Shown here: positions 1-6,890 of the stretch, piece by piece
Layout of the letters: every line of letters starts with the position of its first letter
How positions within the stretch are numbered: the stretch's first letter is position 1
From: JAWWPY01 sp963822825
GTDB lineage: Bacteria; Actinomycetota; Actinomycetes; Streptosporangiales; Streptosporangiaceae
Assembly (NCBI GenBank): GCA_963822825.1
Contig: CAWGIW010000021.1
Coordinates: 1-64,000, forward strand
Direction of reading: 5' to 3'
DNA length: 64,000 nucleotides
Made by a program: the position numbers and the translations under genes
The notes under the pieces: generated by a model
What the model was told of the DNA's origin: nothing
The model's input: the letters and a program-made list of their open reading frames with translations, nothing else
Database searches by the model: none

Positions 1-2
1 CC

Positions 3-22
3 ATGGCGCACCGGTGTCGTTG
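3..22 (-). repeat. Copy of a dispersed palindromic repeat
   Basis: These 20 bases match, on the opposite strand, the repeat found twice at 55162-55223 (about 18 of 20 positions; shared words ATGGCGCAC, GGTG and CGTTG). It lies upstream of the first gene. Seen directly; function unknown, REP-like by position and form. Confidence 0.4.
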
Positions 23-144
23 ATGGCGGCGCGGCGAGGCGTACTGCCGACCACTCAAATACTTGCCCGCCAGGCGAAACGTCAGCCGGGCGGGTATTGC
101 GGAGCACGGAAAGCCCGTGCTTCGTCCTGGAAGGGGAGGGCAGG

Positions 145-471
145 ATGAAGGGCAAGTACATTTCCGCGCTAGTGGGAATCGGGGCCGCGGCGGTGTTCGC
201 GCTCCCAGGGGTCGCATCGGCCTCCACGGCAAGTCAGGTGAAGCACGAGGTGCTGCCCGGGGACTGCACGCAGCGGCACGTGCCCCCGTTCGACCAAGGG
301 AAGAAGATCTGGGTTCTCGTCGGTCACGGCATGTACGCGAAGTGCGAGCTGGTGTCGGTCCACCGGCACCACCACGGTCACGGCCCAGGTCACGGCCATG
401 GCCACGGCCAAGGTCACGGCCATGGCCACGGTCATGGGAATCCTGGCCCTGGGAAACACCGTCCCATGTGA
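145..471 (+). CDS. Small secreted His/Gly-rich protein
   Basis: A 108-residue protein. Residues 1-27 form a Sec signal peptide (positive start, Ala/Val-rich core, cleavage after an Ala-Ser-Ala stretch). The mature part has two cysteines in its middle and a C-terminal third made almost wholly of His-Gly pairs with a few Pro and Gln. The ATG at 145 follows the Shine-Dalgarno GGGGAGGG at 5 bases, which decides it over the in-frame ATG at 97. His-rich tails of this kind bind Ni, Zn or Cu in other proteins, so an extracellular metal-binding or metal-buffering role is inferred. No named family recognised. A hairpin terminator follows. Confidence 0.7.
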   Translation: MKGKYISALVGIGAAAVFALPGVASASTASQVKHEVLPGDCTQRHVPPFDQGKKIWVLVGHGMYAKCELVSVHRHHHGHGPGHGHGHGQGHGHGHGHGNPGPGKHRPM

Positions 472-524
472 ATGCACGCCCCCGATCGCTAGCTGAGATG
501 GCTGGCGGTTGCAGCTAGCGGAAC

Positions 525-573
525 GTGCTCCCTAGGCGGTTAAGAGGCTCGCATCAAGCCGCTTAGGGAGCAC
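525..573. terminator. Bidirectional hairpin terminator
   Basis: Arms 525-541 (starting GTGCTCCCTA) and 556-573 (ending TTAGGGAGCAC) are complementary apart from one bulge and one G-T pair, around a 14-base loop. It lies between two convergent genes, as expected for a shared terminator. Confidence 0.65.
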
Positions 574-594
574 CCCGGGACGCGAGAAGCCTGG

Positions 595-1305
595 TCAGCT
601 CCGCATGTCGGCGATGATGGAGGTGATCTCCCTTATGGTGCCGCGCAGCACGCGCAGCCGGGACAGGGCGATCAGCCGGTCCGCGAGCGGCACGGTGCGG
701 TCGATGAGCCGGAAGGTCTTCGCGCAGCCCGGCGAGGTGTCATGGACCCAGAACAAGACGATGCCCATCGAATACAGCCAGAGCAGCTCGGGGAGGTCGG
801 CGCGCAGCTCGTTGTCGATACGCGTGCTTGAGCCGTCCACCACTTCCCGGTAGAGAGCGAGCGCGGCGTCACGCGCCGGGCTCGATTCCTTGCTGAACGG
901 GCTCAGCGGGCTGCTGGGTTCGGCCGCGTACTTGAAGAACCGGGCCGCCACCGCGTGGTACGGGTCCATCACATGGACCAGCGCGCGCAGCGTTCCCCGC
1001 AGCCGGGCGGCGAACTCGGTCTCGCTGTCCAGCACGCCCCGGCAGGCGGCCAGGTGCTCGGCTTGGTTGCGGGCGTAGAACTGCTGGACCAGTTCTTCCT
1101 TGGAGCCGAAGTAGTAGTAGGCGTTCCCGGTCGAGACCCCGGCCTCCTGAGCGATCGCCCGCATGGTGGTTGCTTCATAGCCGTTTTCCCGGAACAGCCG
1201 CAGCGCCGCCTCGGTGATGGCGGTCCTGGTCTGTTCGGCACGGGGGGTGAGGTCGGGCTCGGCCACACAGGTCAATGTAGAGCCTGCCGCGGTCGTGGCC
1301 GCCAT
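595..1305 (-). CDS. TetR-family transcriptional regulator
   Basis: A 236-residue repressor-type regulator. Residues about 20-70 form the TetR helix-turn-helix: a helix with ALRLFRENGYEATTMRAIA, then the recognition segment VSTGNAYYYFGSKEEL. The rest is an all-helical ligand-binding domain with no recognisable ligand signature. Its first 34 bases overlap the end of the upstream membrane-protein gene, so the two form an operon. Two identical palindromes flank that operon's promoter, consistent with autoregulation (inference). A GTG at 1266 is an alternative start; neither start has a strong Shine-Dalgarno. Confidence 0.85.
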   Translation of the reverse strand: MAATTAAGSTLTCVAEPDLTPRAEQTRTAITEAALRLFRENGYEATTMRAIAQEAGVSTGNAYYYFGSKEELVQQFYARNQAEHLAACRGVLDSETEFAARLRGTLRALVHVMDPYHAVAARFFKYAAEPSSPLSPFSKESSPARDAALALYREVVDGSSTRIDNELRADLPELLWLYSMGIVLFWVHDTSPGCAKTFRLIDRTVPLADRLIALSRLRVLRGTIREITSIIADMRS

Positions 1306-1916
1306 AGTCCCGGGTCCCCGGGTGTGGCTCGGACGGTCTGCGTCGCCGGGCTGGTCTGCGCGGCCGGGCTGCTCTGGGTTGCCGGGCTGGTCTGCGCGGC
1401 CGGGCTGGTCTGCGTCGCCGGGCTGGTCTGCGCGGCCGTGCTGGCCGGCGCGGCCTGGACGGCTGCCGTTGTGGAATCCGCCGTCCGAGGCTCCGGCGGA
1501 GCGGTGGTCTCCGGCCCGCGCGGCGGGGGCGGCGGAGGCTGGGTCCGGTCACCTCCCGGTCGAAGCGGCTGATACGCCTGCGCCCGGCGCTTGAGCCGGG
1601 TGAGGAAGCCAATGTTCGCCAGGTACAGGACACCCAACACCAATAGCACCTCGCCGATCTTGGCTGAGAGCACCTGGATGGCCTGGCGGGCGCTCCCGAT
1701 CTCCCCGGACATGCGCATCGTGAGGGTGATGAAACCCAGGTTGAGCAGGTAGAACCCGACCACGACCAGGCGGCTGGCCGCTTGCGCGGGCGCGGCCTCG
1801 CCGCCGAACGCGTCCAGCAGGAAGATCCGGCCGCTGCGCGACAAAGCCGAGCCTACGAACACCGTGAGGGCGACGCTGATGAGCAGGTACACAACGTAGG
1901 TGACGGCGATTCCCAC
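1272..1916 (-). CDS. Membrane protein with Thr/Pro/Gln-rich repeat tail
   Basis: A 214-residue protein of unassigned function. It has three hydrophobic segments (about residues 1-25, 45-70 and 85-110), then a cytosolic or surface-exposed tail of Pro, Thr and Ala with six or so imperfect TSPATQ / TSPAAQ repeats. The GTG at 1916 is preceded by GGGAGGA at 6 bases, which favours it over an upstream in-frame TTG inside the operator. It is the first gene of an operon with the overlapping TetR gene, and so is the likely repressed target. The repeats also appear as a short tandem DNA repeat between 1330 and 1450, so copy number may vary between strains. Confidence 0.65.
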   Translation of the reverse strand: MGIAVTYVVYLLISVALTVFVGSALSRSGRIFLLDAFGGEAAPAQAASRLVVVGFYLLNLGFITLTMRMSGEIGSARQAIQVLSAKIGEVLLVLGVLYLANIGFLTRLKRRAQAYQPLRPGGDRTQPPPPPPRGPETTAPPEPRTADSTTAAVQAAPASTAAQTSPATQTSPAAQTSPATQSSPAAQTSPATQTVRATPGDPGLWRPRPRQALH

Positions 1917-1943
1917 GGCGGCTCCTCCCGGCGTGCATCCCTT

Positions 1944-2008
1944 CTTGAACACGTTCAAGTATCCGGCCGCCCGCCAGGCCTGTCCATGTGATGTTGAACA
2001 CGTTCAAC
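1944..2008 (-). promoter_or_regulatory. Promoter framed by two TetR-type operators
   Basis: TTGAACACGTTCAA occurs at 1945-1958 and again at 1994-2007, with one more base pair of symmetry on each (1944-1959 and 1993-2008) and 49 bp between centres. Between them on the minus strand lies TGGACA (1986-1981), 17 bases, then GATACT (1963-1958), a good -35/-10 pair. The downstream operator starts in the -10 box. This layout predicts repression of the membrane-protein/TetR operon, most simply by the TetR protein it encodes. Confidence 0.65.
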
Positions 2009-2058
2009 TCCGGGCCTCGGAAAGCGCGCTCGTATCCGCGGGCAGGATGGTGACGAGA

Positions 2059-2173
2059 GGCGGGCAGGATGGCGACGTGCGGCGAGGATGGTGACGAGAG
2101 GCGGATGGTGACGTGCGGCGGGCAGGATGGCGACGTGCGGCGAGGATGGTGACGAGAGGCGGATGGTGACGTG
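2059..2173 (+). repeat. 58-bp tandem repeat, two copies
   Basis: A 58-bp unit starts at 2059 and again at 2117, the second copy running into the GTG start of the phosphoesterase gene. The unit itself is built of GGATGG and GACG(A/T)G words, so a shorter ancestral repeat is likely. Confidence 0.8.
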
Positions 2174-2662
2174 AGGGTGGCGGTGCTGGCGGACACGCAC
2201 GCGCCCCGGCGCTGGCGCTCCTGCCCGGCGCCGGTGGCCAGTCAGCTGCGCGGTGTGGGCCTGATCCTGCATGCGGGTGACGTATGCATCCCCGCTGTCC
2301 TCGATGAACTGGCCGGCTTCGCCCCGGTCCGGGTGGTCCGCGGTAACAATGACGGCCCGGACGTGGCCGCCTGGGGGGCCCCGGACACGCTGGAATTGGA
2401 CGTGGGTGGACTCCGGCTGGCGATGGTGCACGACGCCGGTCCCGCCGCCGGGCGGGCCGGCCGGCTGCGCCGCCGGTTCCCGGCCGCGGACCTGGTGGTC
2501 TTCGGCCACTCGCACATTCCGCTCGATGACTCAGCGGATGGATTGCGGATCTTCAACCCGGGGTCGCCGACCGACCGGCGGCGTCAGCCCCGGGGAACCG
2601 TCGGGCTCCTGGACATCAGCGCGGGGCGCCTCGTCAGCGCCGAGATTATCCCGGTCACGTGA
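2171..2662 (+). CDS. YfcE/MJ0936-type metallophosphoesterase
   Basis: A 163-residue, single-domain calcineurin-like phosphoesterase that should hydrolyse phosphodiesters with two divalent metals. The family motifs are all present in order: D-x-H near residue 8 (ADTHAP), GD at about 37 (HAGDV), GNND at about 60, the metal-binding H in MVHDAG at about 92, and GHSH at about 116. Length fits the YfcE group. The GTG start at 2171 gives the canonical N-terminus but has no clear Shine-Dalgarno, because the 58-bp repeat runs up to it. The physiological substrate is not predictable. Confidence 0.88.
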   Translation: MRVAVLADTHAPRRWRSCPAPVASQLRGVGLILHAGDVCIPAVLDELAGFAPVRVVRGNNDGPDVAAWGAPDTLELDVGGLRLAMVHDAGPAAGRAGRLRRRFPAADLVVFGHSHIPLDDSADGLRIFNPGSPTDRRRQPRGTVGLLDISAGRLVSAEIIPVT

Positions 2663-3306
2663 TGCGGCGGGGGCGCCGTTCACAGAACCGGTTCTCCCGG
2701 CTGCCGGGCCTTTCTGGCCCCGTTCCGCCGGGCGGCCCGGCCGTTATTGTCCTGGGAACCGATCGTTGCCGGCTGAGCGGATTTGGCAAAGATTCCGGTA
2801 CTGTTCCAGGCGGCCAGAATCGGCGGTCAGCCAGTCACCAGTGCCTCGTTAGGGCTAATGGCACTCCTGGCCGTCAGCTCAGTAGCCGAAGCCAATCCGC
2901 ACGGTGGCATCTCCGGCGAGCCCGGGGTACCCAGAACTCATCAGGACCCGGCCCAGCTTGGCTTCCGGAGCCGCAACTGAGCTGCGCGAACGCGGCTGAG
3001 CCGACTGAGCGAGCCCAGCGGCCGGAACACCGCAGACATCGGCAGCCACCCGGCGCCGGCGTCTCGCGGACGCGGGCTGGAATTCGATCCCAGGGTCCTT
3101 GTCTTCGCTGTCAGCCACGTGCATGGTGAGTAGCCGTCGGTTATCTGTGATCTGCACCGCACCATTGATTCACGTGCCGGCCGCCAGAACGGCGCGACCG
3201 ACCAGAATCCGACCGAACACCGACGGCCCCGGACCTGCGGCACACCTCGTATAGTTCTGCTGACCCATTCGCGCGCGGCAGGCGCCGTACGGGGAAAAGA
3301 GTAGCT
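2663..3306. other. Non-coding stretch, nothing recognised
   Basis: These 644 bases contain only short reading frames with poor codon bias. I see no tRNA, no convincing hairpin terminator and no repeat. The promoter of the downstream XRE gene must lie near its end. Confidence 0.5.
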
Positions 3307-3810
3307 GTGGGCTCGGACCTTCCTGGTTTACCCGAGGATCTCTCCCTCGGTGACGCGATCGTCTTCCTGCGCCGCCGAACCGGGATGCCCCAGCGCGAAC
3401 TGACCCGCAAGCTCGGTCTCAGTGCCCGCAGCAACCTGTCGGACTACGAGCGCGGACGGCGTGTGCCACCGTCGGACATCGTTCTCGCCTGCGAAGAGAT
3501 CTTCGGGCTGCGCGACGCCGAGCTTCAGCGACTGAGGCAGCGAACGCTCGGCGAGCGAGCCCGGGAGTCCATCCTCGGCACCTCCCCGGCCAACGGCGGC
3601 GCGGTGACCGAGAATAGCGCGCGGCCCGTTCCCGGCCCGGAAGCCGCCGATGGTGCTTCACCCGCTCCACGGGAAGCCGACGCCATGGCCGGGGTGCCGG
3701 ACCCGGGGCCAGACGACGGGCGCGGGCGCCGCTTCCAGCGTGCCGTGATCGCTACCGTCGCTGCCGGAGTGGTGGCCGCACTGGTGGCCGCGCTGGTCGC
3801 CGTCGTCTAG
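3307..3810 (+). CDS. XRE-family HTH protein with C-terminal membrane anchor
   Basis: A 167-residue protein. Residues about 13-70 are a helix-turn-helix of the XRE type (LRRRTGMPQRELTRKLGL, then a recognition helix ending SDYERGRRVPP). A charged Pro/Ala-rich linker follows, and the last 25 residues form one hydrophobic segment (VIATVAAGVVAALVAALVAVV-like). A DNA-binding domain tethered to the membrane by its C-terminus is known from RodZ-like and some signalling proteins; the role here is not known. GTG start at 3307. It precedes the helicase gene by about 100 bases. Confidence 0.75.
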   Translation: MGSDLPGLPEDLSLGDAIVFLRRRTGMPQRELTRKLGLSARSNLSDYERGRRVPPSDIVLACEEIFGLRDAELQRLRQRTLGERARESILGTSPANGGAVTENSARPVPGPEAADGASPAPREADAMAGVPDPGPDDGRGRRFQRAVIATVAAGVVAALVAALVAVV

Positions 3811-3916
3811 CTGTGCCCGGCTCGCTAGAAGGTATGTCCGCCACCGTCCTCGATGCCGGATTTCGACGTATGTTGTTATGTATACGGGGAGCCATCGTGG
3901 TATGACGGGGGGTTTC

Positions 3917-6853
3917 ATGACGGAGGCGTCGCGTCCGGCGTGGCTGATCGAGCTCATCGGGGTGGCCCGCCAGCTGTTCGAGGCCAGTGGCGGGACCAGC
4001 GGGTTACGCGAGGACGGGGAGCCGGAGCGGCTGGGTGAGGCACACCGGGACCCGCAGTCCGATCCCGGCTGGTTCTGGGTGGATCTCGGCCGCCCGGCCG
4101 GGGAAGCCGATCAGCTTGAGACAGCCGTCCTCGCGCCGACTGACGGACCGGGGCAGCGCCGGTTCCCGGTGCTGGAAGCGGTGCAGGACGGCAACGTCCT
4201 GCAGGTCAAGGTGGCGTTGCCCGCCCCTGCGGACGGGCTCTTCTTGTGGGTGTCGCGCCGCCGGCGGGCGATGCTGGACAAGGCGCTGCTCGATGGCTTA
4301 TCGCAGATCAGCCGGTTCGGCCTGGTAGATCGCTTCGGTCAGGGCCGAGCTGACCCTGTGCCGGCGGCGGAGCCCGCTGACGGGCTCAACCCTGATCAGG
4401 CGCGCGGCCGGGCGGCCTGCCTCGCGCCGGGCGTCCAGCTGGTCTGGGGGCCGCCAGGCACGGGGAAAACCACGCTCATAGCGGCGGCACTGCGGGATCT
4501 GATCGAGCGCGGCCAGAGCGTCCTGCTGGTCTCCAGCGCCGATGTTTCGGTCAACAACGCCCTGGGCCGGGTGGCCGATGAGCTCAGCCCGCCGCCCGGC
4601 GTCATGGTGCGGGCCGGAACGCCGCACGTAACCGAGGGGGGCGCGAATCCGCGCACCGGCCTGGACCGTATGGCCCTTGACCGGCTGGAGGAGCTCAACC
4701 GCGAGCGGGCCGGGCTGGGGAAACGGATAGTCCTCCTGCGCCGCCAGTCGGACCTGGCCCGTCTCGACAGCACCCAGCGCGAACTGGCCGATTTCGACGC
4801 CGAGGCCTATCACGAGGCGAGGCGGCACATGGAGCGGCACGACCGGCTAGCTGGCCTGCGGGCGGAGATGCAGCAGCTCCGGGAGCGGGCCGCCGCATCG
4901 CTGGAGACATTGGCGGCGGCGCAGGCCGAGTACGAGCAGGCCCGGCATGCCTGGGTGGAAACCGATGTGCCGCGGCAGCACCTCAAAGCGGCTACCGAAC
5001 TGGAGATAGAACTTGGCAATGTCGCGCGGGAATGCGACCGGGCGACCGCTGAGGTCATGCGGCTACAGGCCGACCGCGAGCGGATCCTTGGCGAATTCGA
5101 TTCCGGGCCGGGAGGAATGGCGCGGCTGGGCCGGCTCCGCGAACACCGGCGGCTGGCCGGTCATGCGGCCGACCTTGACGATCAGCTCGGTGCGGCGGAA
5201 GCCCGCAGGCGGCAGGCCGAGCAGATGCTGGCCTCGTTCTCACGGCAGGTGGGCGCCCAGATCGAGGCGCACCTGCAGGCCGCCGAGCCCGTCACCCATG
5301 ACGCGGTGGCCCGGCGCCGCATCACCCTGAGCGCGGCGGAAAAGCAGCTCAGGCACGCCTGGGAAGCACAGCAGGACTGCATCCGGCAGGCACAGGACGT
5401 GGCCGACCAGATCGCGGCGGCTGAGCAGGAGCCGCAGCCGACCGCGGCCGATCTCGCCATGGTGGCGTCGGCCGACGAGCGCGACCTGGCCCGGAAGCTC
5501 GCCGCCGTGCCCGAGATGGAGAGGCAGACAAGCGACCTGCGGGCGGAGATAGACCGGCTGGAGGAACGGGACGAGAAACTCGCGGGCCAACTGATCCGGG
5601 AGCGACGGACGATCAGCCGCGAGATCATCCGCGATGCCGCGGTGGTCGCGACGACCTTGGCCACGCTGTACATGACGCCGGAACTGAACGAGCGCGGCTA
5701 CGACCATGTCCTCATCGACGAGGCCGCCGCCGCTCGCCTGCCCGAGATCGTGTACGCGGCGAGCCGGGCCACCGAAGGCGTCACCCTCATCGGCGATTTC
5801 CTGCACAACGGTCCCATCGTCGGCCCCGAATTCGAGAAGTCACCTGACCGGGCGATCCAGCGCTGGCTCCACCAGGACTGTTTCGCGCTCTTCGGCATCC
5901 ACGACCCCGGTTCTGCCCGGACCAGCCCGGCCTGCGTAACCCTCTCCGAGCAGTACCTTTTCGGGCCCACCATCAACGACCTGGCCAACGCCGTGGCGTA
6001 CCGAGGCCTGCTGCGTGTCGCCGACCGGGGCCCAGCGGACCGGGGCCCAGCCGATGGGACCGATCAGGAGATTGTCCTGGTCGACGTGGACGGCCTGGAT
6101 GACGGGCTATCGACGGCGCGGCCCAGCCCAGATGGCACTGGACTGTGGTGGCAGGCCGGCGCCCTCATCTCAGCGGCGCTGGCGGCCCGGCATGGTGAGT
6201 CGTCGGGACAACCGGTTGGCGTCATCACCCCTTACGCCTGCCAGCAAGCGCTCATCCGCAGCCAGCTCACCGATTCGGGGGCCAAGCTAGCCACCCAGCC
6301 GAAGATCGAGATCGGTGCTGCGCACCGATTCCAGGGCCGGGGGTTCGGCACCGTGATCTTTGACCTGGCCGAGAACGGCGACGGATGGGTGGCCCGCGCC
6401 GGCCAGAGCACCGACCGGTACGTCCTGGACGGTCTTCGCCTGTTCAACGTGGGGATCACCCGCGCTCGGCGGCGCCTGTACCTGATCGCCAGTGAGGCGC
6501 TGCTGCACGAGAGCGGCACCGGGCCGCTGTACGCCCTGCGCTGGCTGGTGGAACAGAAGCAGGTGCGCGTCGTCCATGTGACGGAGATCCTCGGCCTCAC
6601 CGCCGAACCCGCTGATGACCCGATCGCGTCCGACATCTGGCACGCGCTGCACGGGTTCGCCGGCGTGCTCAGCCAGCCGCCAGCATGCCCGCAATGCGGC
6701 CAGCCGGTCCGCCAGGTGGCCCAGCGCAGCAGCGACGGCGTCCCGCGGTTGCGGTGGGTGTGCCGGGGGACGCGTGATGATCATGACTGCGGCTGGACCG
6801 GCCCGTTCCCTGACCGCCCGGAGCCCCAGCAGCACGATTCACCGGAACGCTGA
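3917..6853 (+). CDS. SF1 (Upf1/Dna2-like) helicase with coiled-coil insert and zinc ribbon
   Basis: A 978-residue DNA or RNA helicase-like ATPase. Walker A GPPGTGKT lies at 178-185 and the DEAA Walker B near 601; the C-terminal RecA half has HRFQGRGFGTVIFD and ITRARRRLYLI, matching SF1 motifs V and VI. About 330 residues between the Walker motifs are a charged, heptad-rich coiled coil (roughly 250-590), an unusual insertion between motifs I and II. The C-terminus has a zinc ribbon with CPQC at 924-927 and a second Cys pair near 950-960. The ATG at 3917 follows GGGGGG; an in-frame ATG at 3902 is possible. Proteins of this architecture occur in genome maintenance and in phage defence; no partner gene here settles which. 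Confidence 0.8.
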   Translation: MTEASRPAWLIELIGVARQLFEASGGTSGLREDGEPERLGEAHRDPQSDPGWFWVDLGRPAGEADQLETAVLAPTDGPGQRRFPVLEAVQDGNVLQVKVALPAPADGLFLWVSRRRRAMLDKALLDGLSQISRFGLVDRFGQGRADPVPAAEPADGLNPDQARGRAACLAPGVQLVWGPPGTGKTTLIAAALRDLIERGQSVLLVSSADVSVNNALGRVADELSPPPGVMVRAGTPHVTEGGANPRTGLDRMALDRLEELNRERAGLGKRIVLLRRQSDLARLDSTQRELADFDAEAYHEARRHMERHDRLAGLRAEMQQLRERAAASLETLAAAQAEYEQARHAWVETDVPRQHLKAATELEIELGNVARECDRATAEVMRLQADRERILGEFDSGPGGMARLGRLREHRRLAGHAADLDDQLGAAEARRRQAEQMLASFSRQVGAQIEAHLQAAEPVTHDAVARRRITLSAAEKQLRHAWEAQQDCIRQAQDVADQIAAAEQEPQPTAADLAMVASADERDLARKLAAVPEMERQTSDLRAEIDRLEERDEKLAGQLIRERRTISREIIRDAAVVATTLATLYMTPELNERGYDHVLIDEAAAARLPEIVYAASRATEGVTLIGDFLHNGPIVGPEFEKSPDRAIQRWLHQDCFALFGIHDPGSARTSPACVTLSEQYLFGPTINDLANAVAYRGLLRVADRGPADRGPADGTDQEIVLVDVDGLDDGLSTARPSPDGTGLWWQAGALISAALAARHGESSGQPVGVITPYACQQALIRSQLTDSGAKLATQPKIEIGAAHRFQGRGFGTVIFDLAENGDGWVARAGQSTDRYVLDGLRLFNVGITRARRRLYLIASEALLHESGTGPLYALRWLVEQKQVRVVHVTEILGLTAEPADDPIASDIWHALHGFAGVLSQPPACPQCGQPVRQVAQRSSDGVPRLRWVCRGTRDDHDCGWTGPFPDRPEPQQHDSPER

Positions 6854-6890
6854 CCACGGGTCACCGCGGCGGTGGCGGCGTGCGGCCGGT

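Noticed and set aside
1175..1633. Basic protein in the Arg/Pro-rich frame over the membrane-protein tail
   Set aside because: It is the other-frame reading of the TSPATQ repeat DNA.
3077..3110. Possible tRNA T-arm (TTCGATCC)
   Set aside because: The flanking stem does not pair as a T-arm and no acceptor, D or anticodon arm can be built around it.
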